64,000 nt of DNA from Pseudomonas chlororaphis (GCF_003731765.1 NZ_MOAL01000006.1:254563-318562), one strand, 5' to 3'. Shown: positions 23,722 through 33,146, numbered from the stretch's first letter. Notes: generated by a model from the sequence alone, not told the origin. Program-made: numbers and translations.

Positions 23722-24760
23722 AGGCCGATTGCCGGTGGCTGCGTCGAAACTCACCGGGGGTCTGGCCGGTCCAGCGCTTGAAAGCGCGTTGAAAGGCCTC
23801 GGCTGAGGCAAACCCCAGCAAGTAGGCAATCTCTCCGAACGCCAGTTCGGTGTCTCGAATGTAGGTCATTGCCAGGTCGCGCCGCGTGTCGTTGAGCACC
23901 GCCCGAAATTGTGTGCCTTCCTCGGCCAGCTTGCGACGCAAAGTCCAGGTCGGCAGTTTCAGGCGTGCCGCCACTTCTTCCAGGTCCGGTTCCCGGCCAC
24001 CATTGAGCAAAGGCCCCAGCAACTGAATGATGCGTTCGCGCAGGCTGCGGGTGCGCGTCAGTTGCTCCAGTTCTCGCTCACAGAGTTGCAGCAGGTGGCG
24101 CCAGGTGCTCGGGCAGTGTTCGGGGTTGCGCTGGGCCAGGCTCGCCAGGCTCAGGCGCACCTGGTTCTGCTCGGCGCCAAACTGAATCGGGCACTGGCCC
24201 AGCACGTTGTAGGCCTCGTGATAATCCGGCGCCTGGAATTCGATGTCGATGCGTTCGGCGGCGATGGGCTGTGGGCTCAGGCTGGAGAGCTGTTGCAGCC
24301 AGCCAGCGAGGATGGAATCCACCACAAAGCGGTTGTAGGCGTTGTACGGGCTGATGGAATAAAAGCGCAGCCAGGCACCTTCGGCGTCTTCGTGAAAACT
24401 CGACTGGCCCCGGTAATTGGAGCCGTACAAGGCTTCGAAACGGGTCAGGCAACGTGCCGCTTCGCGCACCGTGGGCGCCTGGGCGGCGGTGACCCCAGCG
24501 AGCCCGGCCTGACTAAGGCGGCTGAGGCGGCCCATGCGCAGGCCCAGGGCCGGGTCGCCGGTGAGTTGAATCGCGCCGTGGCCCAGGCGCATGTAACGGG
24601 GGATCGACAAGCGCGCCCCGGCTTCCCCTAGGCGCGCCCCATCCAGCCCGTATTGATCCAGCAAGGGCAGGGGGTCGATACCATGGCTACGCACAGCGTC
24701 GGCCAGGCTGTGGACGAAGCCCACCGATAAATCGCCCAGGCGCATCGGCTGTGGCTTCAT
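23720..24760 (-). CDS. AraC-family transcriptional regulator
   Basis: The 346-residue protein has an N-terminal ligand-binding region of the type found in OruR/ArgR-like AraC regulators (about residues 20-200). The C-terminal AraC double HTH (about 240-340) includes LEEVAARLKLPTWTLRRKLAEEGTQFRAVLND and FGEIAYLLGFASAEAFQRAFKRWTGQTPGEFRR. It is transcribed in the same direction as, and 3 bp downstream of, the nitrilase-like gene, so the two are probably one operon. Both run divergently from fadH, a plausible target. Confidence 0.88.
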   Translation of the reverse strand: MKPQPMRLGDLSVGFVHSLADAVRSHGIDPLPLLDQYGLDGARLGEAGARLSIPRYMRLGHGAIQLTGDPALGLRMGRLSRLSQAGLAGVTAAQAPTVREAARCLTRFEALYGSNYRGQSSFHEDAEGAWLRFYSISPYNAYNRFVVDSILAGWLQQLSSLSPQPIAAERIDIEFQAPDYHEAYNVLGQCPIQFGAEQNQVRLSLASLAQRNPEHCPSTWRHLLQLCERELEQLTRTRSLRERIIQLLGPLLNGGREPDLEEVAARLKLPTWTLRRKLAEEGTQFRAVLNDTRRDLAMTYIRDTELAFGEIAYLLGFASAEAFQRAFKRWTGQTPGEFRRSHRQSA

Positions 24761-24763
24761 GGC

Positions 24764-25894
24764 CTATAACCAGATATTCAGCAAGCGCGCGCCACGGGCG
24801 TTGCCGTCGGCGTAGGTCTGCCCGTTGCTGTTGATAAAGCCCTGGCCGGCACTGCCCTGGTCCCAGAACTGGCCGCGCAGGAACACGCTGACCCCGGCCG
24901 TGGCCAGGCTGCTGGGTACGCGGCTGGTGAGGGTCAGGCGATGCCAGGCTTCGCCCTCGCTGACTTCCCCTGGCTTGAGGCTGACTTCATCGGGGCTGGA
25001 GGCGTTCTTGTAGCCGCGCCAAGGCTGGTCCCACACCTCGCGCCCGAGGACGAAGGCCGGTACGGCCACCAGTTGTGCCCCTTGGTCATTGAGCTTGCGG
25101 TAGTTGTCCGGGTACCAGCTGTCGCTGCCGATCAGTACGCCCAGGCGCCCGGCCGGGGTGTCGACGACTTGCAGGGATTGCTCGGTGTCGGGGCGGATAA
25201 ACCCGCGCTCGTCGAAGGTCGGGTAAAGCTGGCGCTGGGGCTGGCCGATGGGCAGCCCGTCACGGTCGAACACCAGGGTACTGTTGTACAGCGCACCACT
25301 GCCGATCTGCAGTTGGCCCTGGTTGACCACCGGCTCTGGCAGGACGATGGAGCCGGCCACCAGGGTCACGCGAAACTCCTTGGCCAGCCCGCCGAACAGC
25401 TGCTGATAGTCCTTGGCCATTTTCTTGGCTTTCATCCGTAGGTGCGCGTCGTCCACCCGGCTGTCGCCCTTGGCGGTGATCAGCGCCCGCAGGAAGCGCA
25501 GGGGATTGCTCACCGCCAGCCAGTTCATCGCCTCTTTGAGGTTGGCCGCCTGGTACAGCTCGTTTTTCTCACCGCTGACCATCAACCAGGTGCCGACGTG
25601 TTCCGGCAGGACGACGATGGTTTTTTCATTCAGCAGGCCCTGTTCGCGGGCTTGCTGCAGGTAGGCCGCCAGCTTGCGCCGCAGGCGCTCGGGGCTTTGG
25701 TAATCAGTGGGGAACAGCTCGGGCTGGATGCCCAGCAGGTTGCCGTGGTCGGCGGGTATGCCTTGGTCCAGCGCCAGGTTGATGCGCAGGTCCGACAGGT
25801 AATGGGCCTCGGGGCGGTCCCGGGTCCACAGCCCGTAGCTGGTCAGGGCGGCGAGCAGGGCCAGGGTCAAGGTGCAGTACAGAAGTTTGCGCAT
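24764..25894 (-). CDS. Nitrilase-superfamily-like protein with an altered catalytic triad
   Basis: The 376-residue protein has an N-terminal hydrophobic anchor or signal (residues 4-22) and then a carbon-nitrogen-hydrolase-like fold. The Glu motif is kept (TIVVLPEHVG). The Lys block reads PQRQLYPTFDERGF without the expected Lys. The nucleophile block GVLIGSDSWYPDNYR has Ser where the family has Cys. Hydrolase chemistry of the usual kind is therefore unlikely unless Ser substitutes. The predicted location is periplasmic or membrane-bound. It is followed at 3 bp by the AraC gene and lies divergent from fadH. Confidence 0.72.
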   Translation of the reverse strand: MRKLLYCTLTLALLAALTSYGLWTRDRPEAHYLSDLRINLALDQGIPADHGNLLGIQPELFPTDYQSPERLRRKLAAYLQQAREQGLLNEKTIVVLPEHVGTWLMVSGEKNELYQAANLKEAMNWLAVSNPLRFLRALITAKGDSRVDDAHLRMKAKKMAKDYQQLFGGLAKEFRVTLVAGSIVLPEPVVNQGQLQIGSGALYNSTLVFDRDGLPIGQPQRQLYPTFDERGFIRPDTEQSLQVVDTPAGRLGVLIGSDSWYPDNYRKLNDQGAQLVAVPAFVLGREVWDQPWRGYKNASSPDEVSLKPGEVSEGEAWHRLTLTSRVPSSLATAGVSVFLRGQFWDQGSAGQGFINSNGQTYADGNARGARLLNIWL

Positions 25895-26103
25895 GGGGAG
25901 ACAGTCAGCGGCCAGGTGCAGGATTCGTCGACTAGGGTAGGGCGCGCGTTGGCGCTTGCCAAGGGTTGCTGCGCATTTGGATCAATAAGTTGTCAGTTAC
26001 GGTCATTGAGCGCCGGGTGCCCGGCTCTTAGGCTGTCGAGCATGACTGATGGAGGCCGCAGAGCTTCCGCACTTTCCGTGATTGCTTGATGTGGAGTAAC
26101 ACC

Positions 26104-28143
26104 ATGGCTGCCGCACCTTACCCGCACTTGTTGGCCCCGCTGGACCTGGGTTTCACCACCCTGCGCAACCGCACCCTGATGGGCTCCATGCACACCGGGC
26201 TGGAAGAGAAACCCGGTGGTTTCGAGCGCATGGCTGCCTACTTCGCCGAGCGTGCCCGCGGCGGCGTGGGCCTGATGGTCACCGGCGGTATCGGTCCCAA
26301 CGAAGAGGGCGGTGTGTACTCCGGCGCCGCCAAGCTGACCACCGAGGACGAGGCGCTGCAACACCGCATCGTCACCCGTGCGGTGCACGAGGCCGGCGGC
26401 AAGATCTGCATGCAGATCCTCCACGCCGGGCGTTATGCCTACAGCCCCAAGCAGGTGGCGCCGAGCGCGATCCAGGCGCCGATCAACCCGTTCAAGCCCA
26501 AGGAGCTGGACGAAGAGGGTATCGAAAAGCAGATCCGCGACTTTGTCAGCTGTTCCAGCCTGGCGCAGAAGGCCGAATACGACGGCGTGGAAATCATGGG
26601 CTCCGAGGGTTATTTCATTAACCAGTTCCTTGCCGCCCACACCAACCACCGCACTGACCGCTGGGGCGGCAGCTACGAGAACCGCATGCGCCTGCCGGTG
26701 GAAATCGTCCGCCGGGTGCGCGAGGCGGTGGGCCCGAATTTCATCATCATCTTCCGCCTGTCGATGCTCGACCTGGTGGAAGGCGGCAGCACCTGGAACG
26801 AGATCGTACTCCTGGCCAAGGCCATCGAGCAGGCCGGCGCCACCCTTATCAATACCGGCATCGGCTGGCATGAAGCACGTATCCCGACCATCGCCACCAA
26901 GGTGCCCAGGGCCGCGTTCAGCAAGGTCACGGCTAAGCTGCGGGGCGAAGTCGGGATTCCCCTGATCACCACCAACCGCATCAATACCCCGGAAGTGGCC
27001 GAGCAGATCCTCGCCGAGGGCGACGCCGACATGGTGTCCATGGCGCGGCCGTTCCTCGCCGACCCGGAGTTCGTCAACAAGGCTGCTGAAGGCCGTGGCG
27101 ATGAGATCAACACGTGCATCGGCTGCAACCAGGCCTGCCTGGACCACACCTTCGGCGGCAAGCTCACCAGTTGCCTGGTCAACCCACGGGCTTGCCACGA
27201 AACCGAACTCAACTACCTGCCGGTGCAGCAGATCAAGAAGATTGCCGTGGTCGGTGCCGGTCCGGCGGGCCTGTCCGCCGCGACGGTGGCGGCCGAGCGC
27301 GGGCACCAAGTGACCCTGTTCGACTCGGCCAGCGAGATCGGTGGCCAGTTCAACGTTGCCAAGCGTGTGCCGGGCAAGGAAGAGTTCTTTGAAACCCTGC
27401 GCTACTTCAAACGCAAGCTGCAAACCAGCCATGTCGAGCTGTGCCTGAATACCCGGGTCGATGTGGCGCAATTGGTGGCGGGCGGTTACGACGAAATCAT
27501 CCTGGCCACGGGCATTGCCCCGCGCACCCCGGCGATCCCGGGGGTGGAGCATGCCAAGGTCCTGAGCTACCTGGACGTGCTGCTGCAACGCAAGCTGGTG
27601 GGGGCCAGCGTGGCGGTGATTGGTGCGGGCGGCATCGGCTTCGACGTCTCCGAGTTCCTGGTGCACCAGGGCGTGGCCACCAGTCAGGACCGCGAGGCGT
27701 TCTGGAAAGAGTGGGGCATCGATTGCCAGCTGGAAGCCCGTGGTGGTGTGGCCGGGATCAAGGCTGAACCCCATGCGCCGGCGCGTCAGGTGTTCCTGTT
27801 GCAGCGCAAGACCTCCAAGGTCGGCGACGGCCTGGGCAAGACCACTGGCTGGATTCACCGTACCGGGTTGAAGAACAAACAGGTGCAGATGCTCAACAGC
27901 GTCGAGTACCTGAAGATCGACGACGCTGGCCTGCATATCCGTATCGGCGAGAACGGTGAGCCCCAGGTGCTGGCGGTGGACAACATCGTGATCTGCGCCG
28001 GCCAGGACCCGCTGCGGGAGCTGCAGGAAGGCCTGTTGGCCGCCGGGCAGAATGTGCACCTGATCGGTGGCGCCGATGTGGCGGCGGAACTCGACGCCAA
28101 GCGTGCCATCAACCAGGGTTCGCGCCTGGCCGCCGCGTTGTAA
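26104..28143 (+). CDS. fadH: NADPH-dependent 2,4-dienoyl-CoA reductase
   Basis: The 679-residue iron-sulfur flavoenzyme reduces 2,4-dienoyl-CoA during beta-oxidation of unsaturated fatty acids. The N-terminal old-yellow-enzyme TIM barrel binds FMN (residues 1-340, with HTNHRTDRWGGSYENR). The 4Fe-4S cysteines are in CIGCNQACLDHTFGGKLTSC. The C-terminal FAD/NADPH domains carry VVGAGPAGLSAA and VIGAGGIGFDVSE. The start at 26104 has GGAG 8 bases upstream; ATG 26086 is less likely. It is single-gene, ending at a terminator. Confidence 0.95.
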   Translation: MAAAPYPHLLAPLDLGFTTLRNRTLMGSMHTGLEEKPGGFERMAAYFAERARGGVGLMVTGGIGPNEEGGVYSGAAKLTTEDEALQHRIVTRAVHEAGGKICMQILHAGRYAYSPKQVAPSAIQAPINPFKPKELDEEGIEKQIRDFVSCSSLAQKAEYDGVEIMGSEGYFINQFLAAHTNHRTDRWGGSYENRMRLPVEIVRRVREAVGPNFIIIFRLSMLDLVEGGSTWNEIVLLAKAIEQAGATLINTGIGWHEARIPTIATKVPRAAFSKVTAKLRGEVGIPLITTNRINTPEVAEQILAEGDADMVSMARPFLADPEFVNKAAEGRGDEINTCIGCNQACLDHTFGGKLTSCLVNPRACHETELNYLPVQQIKKIAVVGAGPAGLSAATVAAERGHQVTLFDSASEIGGQFNVAKRVPGKEEFFETLRYFKRKLQTSHVELCLNTRVDVAQLVAGGYDEIILATGIAPRTPAIPGVEHAKVLSYLDVLLQRKLVGASVAVIGAGGIGFDVSEFLVHQGVATSQDREAFWKEWGIDCQLEARGGVAGIKAEPHAPARQVFLLQRKTSKVGDGLGKTTGWIHRTGLKNKQVQMLNSVEYLKIDDAGLHIRIGENGEPQVLAVDNIVICAGQDPLRELQEGLLAAGQNVHLIGGADVAAELDAKRAINQGSRLAAAL

Positions 28144-28159
28144 AAGCCGTTTGCGGCAG

Positions 28160-28191
28160 AGGCCAGGCCCCATGCAGCCTGGCCTTTTTTT
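28160..28191 (+). terminator. Intrinsic terminator after fadH
   Basis: AGGCCAGG and CCTGGCCT form an 8-bp stem around a 9-base loop, followed by a T run. Confidence 0.9.
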
Positions 28192-28288
28192 GCGCTGACG
28201 CTGAGCCACAGCCCGGCTGCAGCGGGTGTTTGGCCGTTTCGGCCGCGCTGTTAGACTGCCCGGCCCTGTGCTTGCGGACCTCTGAACG

Positions 28289-29224
28289 ATGCCCATTCCC
28301 GACGCCTTTGATTGGTTGCCCAGCGCTCCATTGCAACGCCTGCAACTGGATTGGCTGAGCCAGGCCGATGTCGAGGTGGCGGTGCTGCGCCTGGACCTGA
28401 TCGACCCGCTGATCTCCGGTAACAAGTGGTTCAAGCTGACCGAGCATTTGGCCGCCGCTCGGCGTGCCGGGGCCCAGGGCGTCATCAGCCTGGGCGGTGC
28501 CCATTCCAACCATTTGCATGCCCTGGCGGCTGCCGGCCAACGGTTTGGCTTTGCCACCGCCGGCCTGCTGCGCGGTCATGAGCAGGACACGCCCACCGTG
28601 CAGGACCTGCAGCGCTTTGGCATGCGCCTGCATTGGCTGGGCTATGGCGGTTATCGCGCCCGGCACGCGCCGGATTTCTGGACGCCGTGGCAGGCGGAGT
28701 ACCCGCAGTGGCAAGCGGTGCCCGAAGGCGGCGGGGGCTTGCTCGGGGCCCAAGGTTGCCGACCACTGCTGGATCAGGTGCGCGAGCAATTGGTGGCGCT
28801 GGGCTGGGACGATTATCACGGCTGGTGGCTGGCCGCCGGCACTGGCACCACCCTGGCGGGGCTGGTCCTGGCCGAAGCCGGGGCCCATCCGGTGTATGGC
28901 GCCCTGGCGGTGCCGGATGACCACGGGGTGGCGCAGCAGGTGGCGGCCATTGTGCAGCAGGGCAATGGCCTGATGCCGCGCTATGAAATGTTCGACAGCA
29001 GCCGTGGCGGCTTTGCCAAGGTCGACCCGGAGCTGCTCGAATTCATCGCCCAGAGCGAGGTGCAGAGCGGCATGCCCCTGGAGCCCCTCTACACCGGCAA
29101 GGCCTTGCTGGCGCTGCAGCAGCAGGTTCAGCTGGGCCGCTTTGTGGCCGGAACACGCCTGGTCTTCGTCCATACCGGCGGCCTTCAAGGCCGCCGGGGT
29201 CTGGGTTTGCCGGCCCGGGACTAG
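28289..29224 (+). CDS. PLP-dependent enzyme of the ACC deaminase / D-cysteine desulfhydrase family
   Basis: The 311-residue protein has the type II PLP fold. SGNKWFKL holds the lysine that binds PLP (about residue 48). GGAHSNHLHALAAAG is the substrate/PLP-phosphate loop and AAGTGTTLAGL the glycine-rich phosphate-binding loop. True ACC deaminases are somewhat longer, so D-cysteine desulfhydrase or an uncharacterised amino-acid lyase is more likely. Its stop codon overlaps that of the convergent cytochrome gene through a shared CTAG (29221-29224). Confidence 0.82.
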   Translation: MPIPDAFDWLPSAPLQRLQLDWLSQADVEVAVLRLDLIDPLISGNKWFKLTEHLAAARRAGAQGVISLGGAHSNHLHALAAAGQRFGFATAGLLRGHEQDTPTVQDLQRFGMRLHWLGYGGYRARHAPDFWTPWQAEYPQWQAVPEGGGGLLGAQGCRPLLDQVREQLVALGWDDYHGWWLAAGTGTTLAGLVLAEAGAHPVYGALAVPDDHGVAQQVAAIVQQGNGLMPRYEMFDSSRGGFAKVDPELLEFIAQSEVQSGMPLEPLYTGKALLALQQQVQLGRFVAGTRLVFVHTGGLQGRRGLGLPARD

Positions 29225-29769
29225 CTGCGCTTGGGGAGCATGCGTTGCAGGGTGTTGTCGCGCATAAAGTAGTGGTGATAAAGCCCGGCCAGGGCATGCA
29301 GGCCAATCAGCCAGTAGCCGATGGTGCCGCCCAGTACGTGCCAGCCTTCGATCTGCTTGGCCAGTGATTTGTCCTCGCCGATCAACAGCGGCAGGTCGAT
29401 GCCGTAGAACATCACCTGATGGCCTTCGGCACTGGTGATCAGCCAGCCGAGTATCGGCATGCCGATCATGAACAGGTACAGCGCCCAGTGCATCAGCTTG
29501 GCCAGCCACTGTTGCCAGTCAGGCGGCGTGGGCAGGATTTTCGGAGCCACCCCCAGGCTGCGGGCGAACAGGCGCAACCAGACCAGCAGGAACACCGTCA
29601 GGCCGAGCATGAAGTGGGCTTCCTTGATCAGGGTCCGGCCGCCGCTGCCCTTGGGGAAGATGCCGCGTAATTCGATGCAGGCGTATACCACCGCCAGTAG
29701 CACCACCATCAGCCAATGCAGGGCGATCGACACGCTGCTGTAGCGCGTGTCGGAGTTTTTCCAGGGCAT
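29221..29769 (-). CDS. Cytochrome b561 family protein
   Basis: The 182-residue protein has four transmembrane helices with paired His ligands for two b hemes (SIALHWLMVV, KEAHFMLGL, MHWALYLFMIG, EGWHVLGG, GLHALAGLYHHYF). It is an inner-membrane electron carrier of the bacterial CybB type. The start at 29769 (MPWKNSD) is chosen because GAGG lies 9 bases upstream; three extra codons to 29778 are possible. It is unrelated in position to the second b561 gene at 45746. Confidence 0.9.
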   Translation of the reverse strand: MPWKNSDTRYSSVSIALHWLMVVLLAVVYACIELRGIFPKGSGGRTLIKEAHFMLGLTVFLLVWLRLFARSLGVAPKILPTPPDWQQWLAKLMHWALYLFMIGMPILGWLITSAEGHQVMFYGIDLPLLIGEDKSLAKQIEGWHVLGGTIGYWLIGLHALAGLYHHYFMRDNTLQRMLPKRS

Positions 29770-29913
29770 ACGGGACATCCTCAGTCATCAGGTCGGTGAC
29801 CTCCGTTCTTGGACGACGGAGTGCTTTAACTGTAATCCTGTTTTGCCCGGTTTGCCTGAGGTGGGTCAGGCTTTTATCCGCGTGTTCGGTCCCCGTTTCA
29901 GGGGGCTTTCGAT

Positions 29914-29946
29914 AAAAAAACGGCGGGCCCGAAAGGCACCGCCGTG
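29914..29946 (-). terminator. phnX: Intrinsic terminator after phnX
   Basis: On the minus strand ACGGCGG and CCGCCGT form a stem around a loop of about 12 bases, followed by seven T. It lies 23 bases after the phnX stop. Confidence 0.9.
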
Positions 29947-29968
29947 GTGGCTGTTACGGCCTGGTGGA

Positions 29969-30796
29969 TCAGTTGCCCTGGGGCATCTCGCCCTGGGCCA
30001 GGCGCCGGTTGATATCGCTGATCACCTCGGGCAGGTCGCTGATGGTGTCGATCAGGTAATGCGGGCGCGAACCGGCGAACAACCCGTGGATGCGTCGACG
30101 CTCGCTGGCCAAGGCCTCGCTGTCCAGGGCGCGGAAGTCTTCGTAGTTCAGTCCCAGGGCGTTGCCCGAGCAGGTCAGGGCCACGGTCCACATCCCCGCG
30201 CGGCGCCCTTCGAGGATGCCCGGCACGGTGTCGTCGATTTTCACGCAGGCGGCGACATCGTCGATGCCCAGGGCGATGACGTTGGCCAGGGCCTGGGCCG
30301 GCCATGGGCGGCCGTTGGGCACTTCATCGGTGGCCACCACATGGTCGGCGGTGTAGCCGTTGCGGGCCGCCAATTCCACCACTTTGTCCATCACCTGTTT
30401 GGGGTAGCCGGAGCAGGAGCCGATCTTGATCCCTTGTTCACGCAGGTGGGTGATGGTCTCCAGGGCACCGGGGATCAGTGCCGAATGCTCGGCGATTTTT
30501 TCGATTTGCAGCGGCATGAAGCGCTCATAGATCGCGGTCACGTCGTCATCGGTGGGCGTGCGGCCGAACGCCTGGCGATAACGCTCGGCCACTGCCGGCA
30601 GGTTGCACAGGGTGCGGATGTGGTCCCATTTGCCCATGCCCATCGGCCCTCGGGCTTCCTCGATGGAAACCTGGACATCGAATTCGCCGAAGGCCTCGAC
30701 AAAGATCTGGGTTGGGGCGAAGGAGCCGAAGTCGACCACGGTGCCGGCCCAGTCGAGGATGGCGGCTTGCAGTTGGCGGGGGGGGTTGTAGTTCAT
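29969..30796 (-). CDS. phnX: Phosphonoacetaldehyde hydrolase (phosphonatase)
   Basis: The 275-residue HAD-superfamily enzyme cleaves the C-P bond of phosphonoacetaldehyde to acetaldehyde and phosphate. It carries the HAD nucleophile motif AAILDWAGTVVDFGS (Asp about residue 14, with the W-A-G-T typical of PhnX) and the cap-domain region MGMGKWDHIR. Further motifs are GSCSGYPKQVMDKV (motif II) and VKIDDTVPGILEGRRAGMWTVAL. The start at 30796 is MNYNPPRQL. It is the second gene of phnWX, 97 bp after phnW, and together they turn 2-aminoethylphosphonate into phosphate. Confidence 0.94.
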   Translation of the reverse strand: MNYNPPRQLQAAILDWAGTVVDFGSFAPTQIFVEAFGEFDVQVSIEEARGPMGMGKWDHIRTLCNLPAVAERYRQAFGRTPTDDDVTAIYERFMPLQIEKIAEHSALIPGALETITHLREQGIKIGSCSGYPKQVMDKVVELAARNGYTADHVVATDEVPNGRPWPAQALANVIALGIDDVAACVKIDDTVPGILEGRRAGMWTVALTCSGNALGLNYEDFRALDSEALASERRRIHGLFAGSRPHYLIDTISDLPEVISDINRRLAQGEMPQGN

Positions 30797-30893
30797 GGCG
30801 AAAATCCTGTTGGGGCCCGGGCAGGCCCGTGGCAATCAATGGGGAGTAGGCCCGGATCGCTGAGGCATCAGCGACGGCGGGGCTTGGGGTGGC

Positions 30894-32003
30894 TCAAATG
30901 TCGATGACTTGCAGTTCGCCCAGGGCGTCGGCGATGGCGTTGACGGCCGCGAGCATCTCGGCCTGGGTCACGTGGCCAATGCAGCCGACCCGGAAGGTGT
31001 CGACTTCGGTCAGCTTGCCCGGGTAGAGGATGAAACCCTTGGCCTTGACCCGTTCGTAGAAGGGTTTGAATTGGTAGTGCGGGTCGCGCGGGGCGTGGAA
31101 GGTGACGATGATCGGGGCCTGGATCGCGGCCGGCAGGAAACTGCGAAAACCCAGGCCGCTCATGGCGTCGAGCAGGGCCTGGCAGTTGTCGGCGTAGCGT
31201 TGGTGGCGTGCCGCCAAACCGCCTTCTTCGGCGTATTGCAAAAGAGCTTCGTGCAGTGCCGCCACCACATGGGTGGGCGGCGTGAAGCGCCATTGGCCGG
31301 TCCTGGCCATATAGTTGTGTTGGTCATGCAGGTCCATGGCCAAGGAGTGAGAGCGCCCGGCCGCCTGGGCCAGCGCGTCTTTGCGGGCCAAAATGAAGCC
31401 CATGCCCGGCACCCCTTCCAGGCACTTGCCGGAGGCGGCGATCAAGGCGTCGAAAGGGACTTTTTGCGCGTCGATGGGCAAGGCGCCGAAGGAACTCATG
31501 GCGTCGATGATCAGGCGTTTGCCGTGGCGGGCGACAACTTCGGCGATCTCCGCCAGGGGGTTGAGGATGCCGGTGCTGGTTTCGCAATGGATCAGCGCCA
31601 CGTGGCTGATCGTCCCATCGGCGCCCAGCAGGCGGTCGACATCGGCGGCGCTGGTGGGCTGGTCTTCGGCGGTTTCGAATGTGCAGCAGGCGCGACCCAA
31701 TACCTCGCAGATTTTCGCTAGGCGCTTGCCGTAGGCACCGTTGATCAGTACCAGGACTTTGCCGTCCCGGGGCACCAGAGTGCCGATGGCGGCCTCCACA
31801 GCGAAGGTGCCGCTGCCTTGCAAGGGCACGCAGTGGTGGCTGTCGGCAGCGTTGGCGATGGCCAGCAATTGTTCGCAGAGGCTGGCGGTCAGTTGGTTGA
31901 AGCGCTCATCCCAAGAGCCCCAATCCACCATCATCGCCTGACGGGTGCGGGCAGAGGTGGTCAAGGGGCCGGGTGTAAGCAGGATGGGCGCGGTGTTACG
32001 CAT
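30894..32003 (-). CDS. phnW: 2-aminoethylphosphonate-pyruvate transaminase
   Basis: The 369-residue PLP enzyme moves the amino group of 2-aminoethylphosphonate to pyruvate, giving phosphonoacetaldehyde and alanine. It has the class V aminotransferase features ILLTPGPLTTS, GSGTFAVEA, CETSTGILNPL, IIDAMSSFGA and the PLP lysine in SGKCLEGVPGMGF. The start at 32003 (MRNTAPILL) fits the family; a 31-codon extension is rejected. It is the first gene of phnWX, divergent from a LysR gene across 110 bp. Confidence 0.95.
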   Translation of the reverse strand: MRNTAPILLTPGPLTTSARTRQAMMVDWGSWDERFNQLTASLCEQLLAIANAADSHHCVPLQGSGTFAVEAAIGTLVPRDGKVLVLINGAYGKRLAKICEVLGRACCTFETAEDQPTSAADVDRLLGADGTISHVALIHCETSTGILNPLAEIAEVVARHGKRLIIDAMSSFGALPIDAQKVPFDALIAASGKCLEGVPGMGFILARKDALAQAAGRSHSLAMDLHDQHNYMARTGQWRFTPPTHVVAALHEALLQYAEEGGLAARHQRYADNCQALLDAMSGLGFRSFLPAAIQAPIIVTFHAPRDPHYQFKPFYERVKAKGFILYPGKLTEVDTFRVGCIGHVTQAEMLAAVNAIADALGELQVIDI

Positions 32004-32113
32004 GCTGTGTCCTCGCAAGGGATGGGCTGAAGCTACGAGGCATACGTTGCAGTTTGCGTTTCTATCAATCAAATTGTTTGTTGTTATGCCAATCATAAGT
32101 GAGGCCGATAGCT

Positions 32114-32980
32114 ATGAACCTGTTCCAACTCCGGGCGTTCGATGCCGTGGCCCGTGAAGGCAGCTTCACCCGGGCCGCCGCACGGCTGTTTATCAGCCAG
32201 CCGGCGGTGACCGGGCACATCAAGGCGTTGGAAGAGCACTACCAGATCACCTTGTTGCGGCGCACTGCGCGACGTGTGGAACTGACCGAGGAGGGCATCA
32301 AGCTGGCGGCCATTACCCGGGCCATGTTCGGCCTGGCGGAAGAGGCCCAGGCGTTGCTGGAAGCCAACCGGCAATTGCTCACCGGGCGCCTGGAAGTGGC
32401 AGCGGACGGCCCGCACCTGGTCATGCCGATGCTGGCCAGGCTGCGGGCGCTGTACCCTGGGGTAACCGTCAACCTGCGCTTGGGCAATGCCCAGGAAACC
32501 CTGGCGGCGCTGCTGTCCGAGCACGCCGATGTGGCGGTGTTGACTGAAGTGGAGCCACGCAAGGGCCTGCATCTGCAAAGCCTGGGAGCGTCGCGGATCT
32601 GCGCCCTGGTGCCTCTGGGGCATGAGTGGCTGGCCGAACCGGGGGGCATTGCCATCGAGCAACTGGACCAGGTGATCATGGTCCTGCGCGAGCCCAGTTC
32701 CATTACCCGGCGCACGTTCGATGGCGCCTGCGCACTGGCCAAGGTCCAGCCCCGGGTCCTGCTGGAACTGGACAGCCGCGAGGCGGTGACCGAGGCGGTG
32801 GCGGCCGAGTTGGGGGTGGGCATCGTCTCGTCGGCGGAGGTCAGCCACGACCCGCGGGTCCGCGCCGTGCCGATTCGCGGGGAGGGTTTGCTCAACCAAC
32901 ACATGATGGGTTGCATCGAACGGCGCCGAGACCTGCGGCTGATCCAAGCCTTCCTGGCCCTGGCCCCTTCACCCACGTAG
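32114..32980 (+). CDS. LysR-family regulator of phnWX
   Basis: The 288-residue protein has an N-terminal HTH (FTRAAARLFISQPAVTGHIKALEEHYQ) and a LysR effector domain with RTARRVELTEEG. ATG 32114 is chosen for the GAGG 10 bases upstream; the frame is open to GTG 32099. Its divergent placement against phnW, a common layout in Pseudomonas, suggests activation of phnWX by aminoethylphosphonate. That is an inference from context. Confidence 0.85.
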   Translation: MNLFQLRAFDAVAREGSFTRAAARLFISQPAVTGHIKALEEHYQITLLRRTARRVELTEEGIKLAAITRAMFGLAEEAQALLEANRQLLTGRLEVAADGPHLVMPMLARLRALYPGVTVNLRLGNAQETLAALLSEHADVAVLTEVEPRKGLHLQSLGASRICALVPLGHEWLAEPGGIAIEQLDQVIMVLREPSSITRRTFDGACALAKVQPRVLLELDSREAVTEAVAAELGVGIVSSAEVSHDPRVRAVPIRGEGLLNQHMMGCIERRRDLRLIQAFLALAPSPT

Positions 32981-33044
32981 GCGTGGGCTTGCCAGCGATA
33001 GCGCCCGCAGGACCACCATCGCCGGCAAGCCGGCTCCTGCATGA
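32981..33044. repeat. REP pair (REPIN-like)
   Basis: Inverted REP cores GGGCTTGCCAGCGAT and ATCGCCGGCAAGCCGGCTCC face each other between the LysR gene and the YebC-family gene. The same core recurs at 33861-33913, 58576-58647 and 60699-60750. Confidence 0.8.
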
Positions 33045-33146
33045 CAAGGGCTGACTTTTTGGTCGATTGGTGCCCTGAGGACGTATAAACTTGCCCATCG
33101 CGTCGGCCAACATCTAACTCGACGCCATAGATCAAGAGAGTGAGTA

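Noticed and set aside
25993..28557. Long minus-strand ORF (about 850 codons) opposite fadH
   Set aside because: Shadow reading of fadH and the start of the PLP enzyme; no recognisable domain and no ribosome binding site.
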